Assembly (NCBI GenBank): GCA_039111635.1
Contig: JBCAQO010000016.1
Location: 186,001 to 250,000 of the forward strand
Length of the DNA stretch: 64,000 nucleotides
Source of the DNA: Heterobasidion occidentale
Lineage: Eukaryota > Basidiomycota > Agaricomycetes > Russulales > Bondarzewiaceae
Reading direction: 5' to 3'
Positions 1 through 11,769 of this stretch are shown here, in pieces (position 1 is the stretch's first letter; every line of letters starts with the position of its first letter). Under the pieces are notes generated by a model. The model was not told the origin of the DNA, did not search any database, and saw only the letters and a list, made by a program, of their open reading frames with translations. The translations under genes and the position numbers were made by a program.

Positions 1-813
1 ATCAGTGGGGTGTAGCTGTGTATCCTCGAACCCGCGGTCGTTCGTGCACGTCGTGGCAGTTTGAGTCTTCGGCATTCGCGCGCACAAGGGACCGAGGTCA
101 GTTTGATGGCAATTTGTGATCAGTCCGCGCACGTGTCCGCCGCGCCGTCCAAATCCCACTTCGCAATTGGCTCTCGTCTAGGATTTCATTTGCCTTGAAT
201 TTCTTTGAGATCACCAAGAAATCTATAGCACTTCAGAAGACATTTGTGGAGAAATATCTCACTTCGTTTGGAAGGTCCTGTGTTCAATACAGCTATGTCG
301 GGTATTGGTCCGATGGTGTGCCCGACACTGAATCGCTGATGGACGTTCTAATTTTTGACAACGATTGACTACGAGATGAAGCAAAGATATATAGCCTTGT
401 TCCCAAACGGAACAAAGCATATGTATGTTGACGTTGGCTGGCGTACACCAAATATGTTAAGCTTCAATGAGTCACCGGTATTATGGTTGGCACCCTCTCC
501 TGTACCACATTGTTTACCCTTCTCTCACCGGTTCAATGGTGCGCGACACCTGTAATGATCTGGGACCGGGACTGGTACAGGAGGTGGAATCTTTTATGGA
601 AGCACGACAATGTTTCGTCCTCACGCCCGAACTAAAAGTGTTTCATGACTGCGGCGGCGTGTGCGCGCACAAGTTGTACTTCACGCTCTAGCTTTTCGAC
701 GATGAGTTTCGAAAGTCGAACTCACCTGTGTATATCACTCGAAGTCTGCGCTGGAAGCTTGAGGGTCACTTAGCCAAATCGATCGAGACATTCTATGCGA
801 CAAATGTCTTCCG
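1..813. other. Left edge, no supported gene
   Basis: Only short open frames occur here, on both strands, the longest 74 codons. None shows a recognisable domain or a credible exon structure. The right part is downstream of the decayed HNH_2-like copy and may hold more of its degraded 3' end, but I could not align it with the intact parts of the other copies. Confidence 0.4.
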
Positions 814-1290
814 TCAGTAGGCTGATCTGAGCGAGCTGCCTTCCACGATGATATCAACAGACTTGACTATTCGATATTCTGGGCTTGTGCATTGGTAAGT
901 TGTGAGGATCGTCAAAGTCAAGTTCTCATACATCCACAGCCATGTTCCGAGACGTTCAACTGCAGCAGATATTGAGCGAGTGAGATGAGTTTGAATGAAT
1001 GGACGACCGAAAATTGCGTGCTTATCCTTGAGCTTTCGAACAGCTAGGTGATAGCGACCATTGGTAGTCTCTAGATTGCAAAATCCAGTCAGCAGGCAGA
1101 GGCCATTGGGACCCATTATCTTTACCACATCCGTGCTTGTCCGTTCCGTGGTAATCTTGTGGCCAGAATGTAGCGTCCTGCCATGGAGCGTTAGCAGCAG
1201 ATTATGATCCAGCAAAGTCCCTTCTGGTTCGCCCAAGATACGGCGCACCTTCAAGGATCATGGAAACAAACACGAGGCGACCCTGACGCA
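814..1290 (-). pseudogene. Decayed HNH_2-like family member (copy A)
   Basis: The readable frame carries LHGRTLHSG, then NGLCLLTGFC, then LAVRKLKDK and later VDIIVEGSSL. These match, in order, blocks in the copies at 16.3-18.0 kb and 18.4-19.75 kb. The CLLTG block and the following His region are the first half of an HNH_2-type nuclease core (C..TG, then H). The upstream part reads EGAPYLGRTRRD in another frame and meets a TAA. The block corresponding to ERAW..NLDDPRN in copy C is split over two frames. The second half of the core (N..L..DLH.LFD) was not found. A dead duplicate is the simplest reading. The HNH_2 assignment is from motif recognition and was not searched. Confidence 0.55.
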
Positions 1291-1723
1291 TCACGAGTAG
1301 CACTGAAGCACAGCATGAGAAAGTTAGTAGCGAAGATTGCGAGTCTCCTACATTTGAGCAGTCTAATTCGCAGCAAAACCAAGCTCTCGATCTCGCTCTT
1401 CAAATGGAGCCGACCTTGAAACCCATCGACCTCGGCATCGTCAGATTTCAACGAAGCACGATGCTCGACGATGGCAGCCTGACGTAGCTTGGCTATGGTG
1501 CACACTGCCTTGGGAGCGTCTTCGTGTACGATTGTGCACGTACCTTTGCGATATGAAGCAGTAGCGAGAAAGATTGCATTGCTGTGAGAGTAGATGCAGT
1601 CGTTAAGAAATGAGATTATGAACGACTGGGTTGGTGATCTGAACGGATGAAGGGTTTGATTCTTAGCTGTCCTCTTCCTTGGCGTGACAAAAGGCACCAT
1701 CGGCAGACTGGCACGTTGAATAA
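1291..1723. other. Gap between copy A and the TFIIIC gene
   Basis: This holds the 3' flank of the TFIIIC gene and the region upstream of copy A. A 158-codon minus-strand frame (1251-1727) covers it but has no recognisable domain. Its end reads SPRVCFHDP just before copy A and may be a remnant of that gene's N-terminal part. Confidence 0.35.
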
Positions 1724-4700
1724 TCAAAGTGATAACCAGCGACGGTACAGCTGTTCTGCCAACGGTGCAGCACCCGTAGTCACAAATATCAACGAGAGGT
1801 TATATGCAGCCTCCCTCGCGAGTCCGACATCCTGAAGAAAAGCTGTAAGCACGGTAGACGATGGTATATCAGGATTTTCAACACACCTCAGAATCTGTAC
1901 CCTGCCTGTTTTCTGCCATTTCCAACACACGTTCGTAGTGCTTGACAGCGAGCGAATGCAGGCCTGGGAAATGATATTACAGCAGCTGCATAGACGAGGA
2001 ATCTTGTGAATGTACCTAACTGTTGAAATGCTCGGCCGAAATTAAATTCTATTTCGTCCAGGCCGGTAGCATCTGACTGGCGAAGGGAACGATAGCGGGA
2101 TAAGAATGCCATCGCCTAACGGGGATCCTCAGTTTTTCACGTGGATGGCGAATAAAAGGGGTCGTACCTGTGCGACTAGATGGTGTCGATTGTCTGCTTG
2201 ACGTTGCATCGCGCGGCCCATGCATGCGATTGCCAAGCTCAAACAAACCATCGCATCGTCTGGGCAATAATCATACGCGTGCAGCAAGTAGACTTTGGGA
2301 AGAAAGACGATCAACTCGACGATACACGCCGACGAGATGCCTGTACGCACAAATCGCACTTTGGTAGCTCTTTGCTGCGATACTGATCTGTCCGTATGTC
2401 GCCACCAGGATCGGGTTGTTCTTCGTTGGCATTGGCGTGATCCGTGCGCTTGGACTGTCCTCTGGTGTACCCTCATGGTCTTTCTCGTCGCGGTCGTCTT
2501 CCGCGTCCTCTGCATCGCCTCCCTTGACATTGAAAGCCCATCGGCGGGATGGACCGTTCCACCTCAAGTTATCTTTATTCTTGACTGCCGCATCGCTGAG
2601 TTTGATCTCCCGGAAGATATGTTTTTGCAGGGTAGAGGTGATGAACAAATCCGTGGAACGAAACCCGCTGGCAAGGGAGGCCGTGAGCAGACGAAAGGGT
2701 TCGTTATTGAACTGGTTGTTGTTGATCAGCTTGCGACACTGTTCAACCACTACAGCATGACGCTTTTCAAAATAGCGCATGCTGTGCAGCCGAGAGGTCA
2801 GTGCTTGGAGCGGACGAAGAATGAACAGAGCTTATGCTGTACCGATAAGGGTTAGCCGTATGGTGTTCTGGGTCTCAGCCTTCTGATAGGCGTTGGAGTG
2901 CATGAGGTGTCGGAGAACTTCTTCAGCGGTTTCGTACTGGCCGCGTTTGGTGAGAAGAAAGGCGTACTGCAGCCACGCGAGATGAGCAAATTGAATGGGT
3001 GTTGCAAATGCCCATACTCTACCTGCATGAACACCTTCAACCACTCGTCGAACGTGACTCCTCTAAATATGTCCACCTTGTCAGCATGCCCGTCGTCTTT
3101 TCTCGATCGATGAGCCCGATCATGCTCTGCCAGAAAAGTGTGAAAACATCTTGGGACTGACAGAGGCAGGAACGCACCAAGATCAAGCTGTAGCCGCGAC
3201 ACCATGTCGTCCTCGTTGACTTCAGGTTTCTTGCCCCTTTTTCGAGCGGGGAACATCCCTCTGAACGGATTCTGCATGTACCTCAGTGATCGCTCAAAGA
3301 AAGGAGGGCGCAAGCGTGCCTCACCCTGACAGTCAGAAACAGATTCCTTGTCTCTCGGAATGCCTCTATCATTTTCTCCGCTTCCAGCAGCCATTCTCTC
3401 TCGGCGAGTTCCTGGCCCGCCGCACCCACTGGCCTCATCATGGCCGGCCACAAATCCTGGACACGACGGTAAAGCTGCTGCATTTCTCTCTCTTTTTGAT
3501 CCTCGAGCTCGCGTAGTTGCGTGATAGTGAGCCTGTGCTGCGCCTTCCCGGCCGCCTTGCTCTTGTTCCTTGCCGTCTCTTCGAACAGCGAGACAGGGTG
3601 CGATTCTGAGACCTGGGCAGACTCCGCTGCCTCGCGCGGTCTCCGTTTGCGCGAGTCGATGACTGGAGGAAAATACGGTCGTTCGACGAGGGACGCGATA
3701 CAGGTGATAAAGACTGACCTTCGTACACTAGCTTGAGCGCCTTTCGAGGCTCGTTCAACACCTCGTATATCTCTGCGAGGCTCATCTTGACCTCGTTTTG
3801 CGTGTCGTCGGCCGAGATGACTGCGATGCACGTCATCAGGGGCACAGCACTCGAACGTCGGATAAAGTTATACCGTGTTCATAAACCTCGGCCGCTTCGT
3901 GCAGCTCCCCCAGCATATGACAGCACCGAGCCACTTGGATAAGGACGTACAAACTGCTGGTCTACGAGCGCGTCAGCGACCAGCCACCAGAACACGATGA
4001 GCGGCCGATGCATACCCCGGCATCGTGGCCCAGGATCTCGTAGATCGGCTTCGCCTGCGCGTACATCTCGCGCTCGTAGTATGCATCCGCAATCTCCCCG
4101 AACAGCGGGGCGTAGTCCAGGACGTCTTGCGAGAGCACGATGTTTGCGTGCATCTGGGATGTGAGGTTCATCGAGGGCATATCTGGCTCGGACGGCGGCA
4201 CGCACGACTCCCTCGTCCGTCTCGTGCATCTTGATCCTCGCGACGGCCAGACGATGCCTCGCGTTGACGTCCAGCGGATACCTCCCGGGAACGACCTCTT
4301 CGTCTCTGCCCGGGAGAGGGGCCCTCCACTCGCCAACATCGTACTCCCTGTCGTCCTCGCATGCGTCCCAGAACTTCTGCTGCGCTCGGCCCTGCAGCCA
4401 CCGGCACCCGCTTCGAATGGCATGCACAGCCTTGTCGTGCTCGCCTAGGCTGTTGTAGAGATCACCGAGGACAAGCAACTCCATCAGACCGAACCCGCCG
4501 CCGGGAACGTCGGCGCCGGTCTCTGGATGAACACCACGTCCGGTGGGGTAAGTAGACGAGTAATGCACAAACGCGTTCTGGAAGAGGGACGCGCAGAGAG
4601 CGAGCTCGTGAAGGTCGATCAAGACCGGACGCAGCTCCTCCAAGATGGTGAGGTCGTGCGGCACCTGCTTGAGAATCGCCACCAGCGAGTTGCGTGCCTA

Positions 4701-5727
4701 CACGACCAGAACAGACGGTGAGCGCGCGCGCCCAGAGACGAAATCGGCCGTACTACGCGGTTGTCGCCGAGCTCTTTCGCGAGCGCGGCCCTGTCCCAGA
4801 GGGCATTGATGTTCGTCTGGTCGAGGCTGTGACTTTTCCATAGCAGTACAGGGCCTGCTGCTTGAAGCCCAGCTCCCTGTCGGACTGTGAGGCGCGCGAC
4901 AAGCGACCGGAGACCGCGCAAAGATTTACCTGGATTCTCGGGCGAGGTGATCCCACTCCTCCGCGTCGTGGTGCAGGTGCGCGCCCATGATGCGCAGCTG
5001 CAGCGCTTTGTGGGGCTGTCCGCGGTCGGTGTGGCACTTTGCCAGGACGAGCCACGCCGCGGCCGCACGGGGCTCGATGCGTATCACTTCCTGCATGACG
5101 CGCATCGCCTCGGGGATGTCGGCGTCGACGTAGGCCTGGTTCCCCTCTCCGATGAGAGCCCGCACTTGGTGCGAGAGCGTGATGCCGGCGTATCTGCCTC
5201 GCTTCCTCGCGAGACGTCAGAAGTGACGACGAAACCGGACCTCGTCGCAAGCCTGGAGCTCACCTTGCGCTTTCTGCGCCCGACGCCAGATGCCGCTCGG
5301 AGATCCTCGTGGAACAGGGCGTCCCGTTCCTCGATGTTGAAGTCCCAGTCCTTGGTCAGCATGTTGGCGTTCGGATCGCCCTCAGTGGAGCGTATATTTT
5401 CGATGAGGCGCCTGTGTGCAGAGAAACACAAAGTCGTCTTCAACGCGTCGTTCAAGGGAAAGCCCAAAGGACCGCGATATACTTGAAATCGCCTTCGATC
5501 TCCATTTCTGCAGACGGACCTTGCGACTGCGCGTCGAACGCGGGCCCGTCGTCCTCGTTGTCGTCGTCGTGTTCATCTTCTCCGCTGGACGAGGAATCCT
5601 CCTCGCTGATTTCGTCGTCGGCTGAAAGGGCGGATCAGGAAGACGGAAGCATGATGCGGCGCCGAGGGAGACTCTGACTTGTCTCGTGCTCCTCATCCGA
5701 GAAGTCGCGTCTTCCGTGGGAGGACAT
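1724..5727 (-). CDS. TFC4: TFIIIC TPR subunit (Tfc4/Sfc4/GTF3C3 type)
   Basis: Transcription factor TFIIIC binds tRNA and 5S gene promoters in the nucleus. This TPR subunit recruits TFIIIB to start RNA polymerase III transcription. The start is the ATG at 5727-5725 (MSSHGRRDFSDEE). An acidic tract follows (EEDSSSSGEDEHDDDNEDD), then the TPR array with GEGNQAYVDADIPEAMRVMQ, ALWDRAALAKELGD, LFGEIADAYYEREMYAQAK and SLAEIYEVLNEPRKALKLVY. The C-terminus, REAAYNLSLIFVTTGAAPLA..YRRWLSL, is the typical ending of the family. Introns I could place are 5622-5678 and 5412-5482. Others lie near 5190-5250, 4690-4760, 4140-4200, 3160-3220, 3000-3050, 2530-2560 and 1930-2000. I saw no frame break here, unlike in several neighbours. 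Exact inner exon ends are approximate; the identity is firm. Confidence 0.9.
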
Positions 5728-6304
5728 ACCGTCGCAGGCCCGATCGCGATGTTGAGGGATATATCAGCGTCGAGTTGACGAAGCCTTCTCGCTCGTGCCG
5801 AGTTCAACTGATGGGCCCACACAGATCACTACTCGACCTGCAGGTTGATGAATGATTTTTGCCGTGAGTCCACGAGCTCTGCGCTCGAACTCGAAGATGG
5901 TGGTCAGTACGTAAAGGCGAATGGCGGCGGGGCCCCTTCGGTGACGCGCGAACCCTAACCCAGTCCTATGATACAACGCCGAGCCCGACCTTCGACCGGT
6001 CGGACGCGCAACGCGCCGAATACACAAGTTACATGCATCTGAAGCAGTTTGGGCTTTTTGTGTTTGTGCCAAGGTACCTACGCCGCGAGCAACGACCACT
6101 GTACAGAGTATTACGGTCCGAACGGGCTCTAATCTACTCCCCACCACCACACCACACACCGCACATCCACGCACGAGGCAATAATGTCCAACCGACAAGG
6201 GCAAAAGACGGAAAGCAAGCATCCGACAAGAACACACACACACAAAGAAAAGAAAAAACAGAACAATCGCAGCACCCGCCACCCAGCCAACGCACGCGCC
6301 GCCA
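5728..6304. other. TFIIIC promoter and SKT5 3' flank
   Basis: Both flanking genes lie on the minus strand, so this is upstream of the TFIIIC gene and downstream of the SKT5-like gene. It contains an A-rich stretch with CA repeats near 6230-6260, plausibly 3'UTR. No separate gene is supported. Confidence 0.5.
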
Positions 6305-8900
6305 TCACATGATCACGCACTCCTTGTCCTCCAGCTTCTGGCTCTGGAACCCCATCTCCTGGAACGTCGCGGGGCCCTTGGCAGGCGGCAGGCGCGGCGT
6401 GGGGGTCGGGGATCCCCCGCCCTGCTGCTGTTGGGCTTGCGGCACCGCCGACGACGACGGCACGCGGCCGTGCGCGGGGCGGCCGCCAGGCCCAGCACCC
6501 GCGGGCGACGTGCGGCCAGGGCCGGGGCCGGGGCCGACGCCGGGGTCGGTGAGGCCGTAGCGCGGCGCGCCGGGAGGCGCGCGCGGCGGGCTGTGGTTCT
6601 GCGGCGGGGGCGCGCCGTACGCGTCGCCCGAGCCTTGGCGGGGCGGGGGTGGCCCTGCGTAGGGCGATGGGGCGGGGCCAGAACCGGGGGGCGGGCGCTG
6701 GGCGAGCGAGTTTTTGCGGATATGCTCGACGATCTGGGCGCTGCTCGCCTGCGGGGGCGCGTGCGGGTTCGGGTTCGAGTTTGGGTTCGGGTTCGAATTC
6801 GGGTTCGGGGTCTGGCCGCTGCCGGGGGCGGGGGCGGGGCGGGGGCGCGCGTCGGAGCGCTGCTTTGCCTGGGTGCGCTTGCGGACGAGGGTGCTCTCCG
6901 TGAGCGTGTCGTGCTCCTGGCGGGAGAGTGCGTGCGCGGCGGGCTGGGCGAGCGCGGCGAGGCGCTCGCTCGCGTCTGCGTTGCCGTGCTGCGCGGCCTG
7001 CAAAGGGGCGCGGTGAGGGGGCGCGCGGGGGCGGAGAGGGAGGAGCGGGGGAGCGGGGGCGACGCACCCTGGTGTACCACTTGGTCGCGGCGGCGATGTC
7101 CTTCGGGCCGCCGACGCCGACCTCCATGTAGTAGCCCATGGCGAACTCGGCGCTCGGGAGCCCCCTGCGGGCGGCCTTCTCGGCAAAGGTGAAGGCGAGG
7201 GCCTCGTCCTTGTCGAAGCTGCCCTCGGCGCCGCAGAGGAACCACTTGGAGAGCGCCATGTCGGCCTCGATCTCGCCCTGCTGGCTGGCGAGGGAGTAGT
7301 ACTGCACGCTAAGCAGCGGGTCGAACGGGAAGGGCGGCTGGGCAAACTCGTACGCGTGGCCGAGCTTGTATTGGGCGGGGGCAAAGTTGAGGTAGGCGGC
7401 GCGCTCGAGGTGGCGGCGGGCCTCGCCCTCGCGGGTGCTGCCCGCGGGGATGAAGGGCGTGAAGAGGTGCGGGGGCACGGTGACGTGGGAGAACTCGGCG
7501 AGGAGGAGCAGGCCGTATACGTACGCGGGCTGTGGGATGTCGACGGTCGCGACGGTCGCGGCGCGCTGGAGGAGGGGGATGGCGGCCTCGGGGTTGACGG
7601 GGAGACCGAGCTGGCCCATGAGGTTGGCCATGCCCATGCGCTGCGGAAGAGAGGAGGAGGAGGAAGAGGAGGAGGATCAGAAAGGGCGGAGGCCGAAGGT
7701 GGAGGACGCACGTAGAGGGAACTCTCGTCGCCGTACTTGATTCCGCGCTCGAAGCAGTCCTTGGCGTGCGGGGCGTCGCCAAAGGTCTCGTAGTCGCGGC
7801 CGAGCTTGAACCAGCCGGCGTGGAAGCCTGCGCGGGCGGCGCGCTCGTAGTCGCGGAAGGCGGAGCGGGGGTTGTGGGGCAGGAACTGGGGGAAGGCGCC
7901 GGATGCGGCGAGGTTGGCGCGGTGGTAGACGGCCTCGGCGACGTAGAGCGGGAGGGGGTTCGGCGGGGGCTGGGGGTTTGCGAGCTGGGCGATGAGCGGG
8001 ACGGCGACCTGGGAGAGGCGAGCGAGGCCCTGGTCTGGGATGTTGACGGGGCCCGGAGGCGGGGGCTCGGAGGCAGCGGAGGTAGAGCGGGCCGAGGCGT
8101 CGAGGCGGTCGACGAGGGAGAGGACGTCGCGGGCCCAGGCGAGCTTGGAGGCGGGGTCGGCGGCGGGGTTCTGGATGGCGGGGAGGGCTGCGGTGAGGGA
8201 GGCGACGGTGGGGAGGGGCGCGGTGAGCGAGGGCGGGCCGTCATTCTGTGTGCGCTGGAGTGGGGGTGGTGGGGTGGTGGCGATGGCGAGGCCGCTCATG
8301 GAGGAGGCGAGGGGGTCGTAGCCGGACATCGGGCGCGCGGGCGGGGCGTAGGGCTGCGGGGAGGGCTGGGGCGGCAAGGACTGCCTGAGGGACGGGGGCG
8401 ATTGCGGGTAGGGCTGGTGCTGGTTGTGCTGGGGGATGTTCCACGGCGACCAGGCGTCAGCGGGCTGGGAGGGAAGAGGAGGAGGGGGAGGCGCGGCGTG
8501 TGCTGGGGTTGGAAAGGCAAAGCCGGGGTTGTTGTTTAAGCCGGGGTGCTGCTGCGGTGGCGGGGGAGGGGCCGGGGTCGGGAGCCTGTGGTGGTCGGGG
8601 GCAGCAAAGGCGAGGGAGTGGTCCAGGGTGCGGGCCATCTGGCGGGAGTCGTTAGGCGGTTAGGCGGCGCGTGCAAGGCAGGAGGCAGAGACGCACGTCT
8701 GCGGGCAGATCGGGCGTGATCTTCTGCGGCCGCGGGGCGACCAGCGGGTCTTCGAGGTGCGGCGGCGACACGTACGGGTCTGGCGGTCGCTCTCGCTGGT
8801 AGTGGGGCGGCAGCGGAGGGACGGGCGGGGGAGGGGGCACGTCGTCGTAGAGCTGCTGAGGGCGAGGGGGCACGGGGAGCGGGTTGGTGTTGGAGGCCAT
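6305..8900 (-). CDS. SKT5: Sel1-repeat chitin synthase activator with C-terminal CVIM box
   Basis: Skt5/Chs4 proteins bind and activate chitin synthase at bud necks, septa or tips and are anchored through a prenylated C-terminus. The exons are 8697-8900, 7712-8638, 7068-7640 and 6305-6997, with introns of 58, 71 and 70 bp. The start is ATG 8900-8898 (MASNTNPLPVPPRP). Order: a very Pro-rich N-terminal third; Sel1-like helical repeats (AGFHAGWFKLGRDYETFGD, RMGMANLMGQLGLP, AQYKLGHAYEF, AEFAMGYYMEVG, WYTRAAQHGNADASERLAAL); a low-complexity tail with NPNS/NPNP repeats encoded by GGGTTC-like DNA near 6770-6810; and an end at KECVIM. CVIM is a farnesyl-type CaaX box, the kind reported for yeast Skt5. 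Splicing keeps one frame across all four exons. A different Sel1 protein is possible, but repeats plus CaaX favour this call. Confidence 0.87.
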
Positions 8901-10427
8901 GGCAGGCGCTAAGTGATGCACCCGCCCATATCCATTCGATCGATGGCCGCAGCCGCACACGCACACAGCCCCCGTCGCCATCCACGCTTGCCCCGCCGCC
9001 ATCGCCCCTCCCACCCGTCCCTCCAGCGCTGCCCCGCCTCCACCACCCGCCCCGCGGCCTCGTCTGCTTTCGTCTGTCCCTCGGCTGCATGGCCTCTCGC
9101 TCCGTCGCTTCTCGCTCGGCTCCCCTCAATCTTCACATCGCCTGGCATCGCCATAATATCTGATCCCATCTCCGCAATATCTGATCCCGTCAACCACATC
9201 CCTTCCCCACCCTCCCCCTCGCGCCCAGTCTCGCCGCCACCTCCAACAGCCTAAATCTCCATCTCCATCATTTTCTCTCCATGTGCTGTCGGGCGTCGCG
9301 GTTAGCGACGCGCAACAGATTCAACGCGCGCCTCTGGGCCAATTGATATCACTGTCCTGAGTTTGATGCACTCGTCCATGTGAGCTTCTTTCTAACAAAG
9401 TCGCATACATCTGCGTCGCCGCTCCTTCAAGTTGCCATCAAATACTGTTCGCGGTCGCTAGCCCTCGTGGATCCTGATACGACCCCTTCAGATGCTCGTC
9501 ACGAGCGCCGCTCGTGCTGCAGCCGCGCTCGCACGTGCGTCGGTCGTCTATTATCGCCAACGCGCGCCCCTCCCAACCTTGCACGTCAGGCGTCCGCACG
9601 CAGCTTCGCATACGTACGGCCCTTCGGGCTCGGGCTTCCAGCGGCGCGCTCGGCTGCTTGCCCAAGGTCCGCGCCACACACTATGTATGCAAGTGATCGG
9701 GCACACGCCATTTCGCTAGCGCAACTACGCGGCAGGCGGCGGTCCAGGTCGAGCGCCGGCGCCGCTCGTCGCTTCTCGCTCGTGGCGCGCTGGATCGCCC
9801 ATCAATGATCTCGCAGAGCGCGCGCGCGCCTCTGCCGCATCGACATATGTAAGGCGCGGAACGCATCGTCGTTTTTTTTTTCCTTTCCTTGATGAGGACG
9901 ATCCCTCCGATCGAATGCCCGACTGACCCTCGCGGTCTTCACACAGGTGCGTCCGTGCGCCGTACGCCATCGCAGCCCGCTGCCCGCAGCCCGCCGTCCG
10001 CTCCACGATGCGCCCGATCCAACGCCCTGACTCTCCGAACTCCAACTGCGCCGGGGGTCTACTCTGGTCTAGGCCTAGGCGCGCGCTGCGCAAACGCGTC
10101 GAGAAGCGTTGTCTTTTTTTTTTCAGGGACGCCATTTTGGACGTCCGGCTCGACGTCGTGACGTGGCGTTCCGTCGGCGACCGACGGTGCTGCGCGCGCC
10201 CCCGCGAGCCGAATACCGACAGACAGACAAGCGCTGCGCAGCGCGGGAGTATTTATTGTACCGTTCAGGGTCTGGCGCGCTGCTCCCAGGACAAGGCCAC
10301 CGCGCGAGAGTTCACCTATACAGAACATCGTGTGGTTGACGAAGACTCCCAAGTAAGGAATCTCTCTCGCATATAAGCAGGCGGAAACGGGTTGGAACCT
10401 CATTTCAACCATTATTTTGCATGGCAC
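8901..10427. promoter_or_regulatory. Long upstream region of the SKT5-like gene
   Basis: About 1.5 kb lies between the SKT5 start and the end of the next minus-strand gene. It is GC-rich, with T runs on the + strand at about 9872-9882 and 10111-10120 and pyrimidine-rich stretches at 8950-9250. Open frames on both strands overlap without codon logic or domains. I read it as promoter and 5' leader of the SKT5-like gene plus the 3' flank of the dehydrogenase gene. Confidence 0.45.
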
Positions 10428-11769
10428 CTACGCCCTCCAGTCGACCAGGATCTTCTCCCCCCGCACGTTCCCTCTCCTGTACTCCTCGAGCATCTTCTCC
10501 GTCCTCTCCAAGATCGAGCCGCCCTCCATCACTCTAAACGGCACCGGCTTGACGAGCCCGAGCGCGACCATCTGATTCATGATCTCAGGCTGGAGCAGCT
10601 CCTTCATGTCCTCGTTCTGGAACAGCGACGCAGCGACGCGGTCGCGATCAGGCCCCCGTCCGTCGCAGCGCGTCAAGCAGAGTCCACGACGCACCTTCTG
10701 GTAAAAATGCGTCCGGATGCCCGCCACCCGCACCCCATCCGCGAACGGCACGTCGATGTCCATGCTCACGCCCGCCGTGCTCCCGTACCCGCCCTTCCTC
10801 ACGGGCAGCAGCACGCCGACCCTCGCGCCGCGCTTCGCGACGGCGGCGATCGGACGCACGGTCGTCGCCTCGTCGCCTATGCAGTCGAGCGCGACGTCGA
10901 CGGCGAGCGCGGAGAGCGCGCGCGCGGTGTCTGGAGACGCGTAGTCGTACGTCGCGCTCGCGCCGAAGGACGCGAGCAGGGGAAAGTGCCGCGCGGACGA
11001 GACGCTGAGAATGTTCGTGTACCCCGCCGCGCGCAGGATCTGACAGCGGTGACTGTGGTCTCAGCGCATGCTGGATGTTGTGAGGTTCGCAGAGGACGAA
11101 GGGCTTGCCTGGATGGCGAACATGCCGCTCGTGGACGCCCCGCCCCATATGAGGATGCACAGTCCTGGGTTGGGCGGGGCCGCGGGCGACGGGAAGGAGA
11201 GCGGGAGCGGGACGCCGAGCTCTGTGGTCAGAGAGTGGTACGCGGTGACGAAGCTGTCAGGTATGGTAGCTGCTTCAAGAAGAGAGATATTGTCGGGGAC
11301 CTGGATTTGGAGGGTCAGCGCGTGCACGGGGGAGATCGCGACGCGGCGCGACGCACAAGGCAGGCGTTGTGCTGGTTGACGAGCACGAGCTCCTGATTCG
11401 GCCGCTCGTCGGGCAGGGCGAACTGGAACCCCATGATCTAGCGCGCGCGGGCTTCAGCTCTATACACAGTCTTTCCGCCTCAGCGGCGTTGGGCGTGCTT
11501 ACGATACTGCCCACTCCAAGCTCCTCCCGCACGTCCGCTCCGACTTCGAGGACCTCACCGACCACGTTCCCGCCTAGCACGTGGTCTTCCTCTCCGATGA
11601 ACAAGCGGAAGTCGACCTGCCACTGCGACAGGGGCGTATGCCCCACGAGCAGCGTCTTGGCCAACACTTGCCCAGGCCTTGGTCGCGGCGTCGGGCGTGA
11701 GAAGGAGGCCAGCCGCGATGCGGTGCTGGAGCCTAGGAGTCCAATCGCGCTGTGGGTGTTCGCGGCCAT
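10428..11769 (-). CDS. Medium-chain dehydrogenase/reductase, zinc-independent type
   Basis: This is a fungal alcohol dehydrogenase/enoyl reductase-like protein of the MDR superfamily, expected to be cytosolic and NADPH-dependent; the substrate is unknown. Exons: 11503-11769, 11357-11437 (start at 11437), 11109-11300, 10695-11039 and 10428-10616. Splicing gives one frame from MAANTHSAIGLLG to GEKILVDWRA. Visible features are the GroES-like half with GEEDHVLGGNVVGEVLEVG, then PDNISLLEAATIPDSFVTAY, the Rossmann turn in IWGGASTSGMFAIQ, and VALDCIGDEATT. No Cys cluster for structural zinc was seen, as in ToxD-like reductases. The intron at 11040-11108 begins GCAAGC after CAG, a probable GC-AG intron. 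The protein is about 355 residues, the usual size. Confidence 0.85.

Noticed and set aside
6765..6812. GGGTTC repeats as an interstitial telomere
   Set aside because: The unit is not TTAGGG and it encodes an Asn-Pro repeat within a continuous SKT5 reading frame.
6129..7637. 502-codon minus frame
   Set aside because: Its left half is a shifted frame past the intron at 6998-7067. Splicing gives the proper Sel1 frame ending in CVIM.
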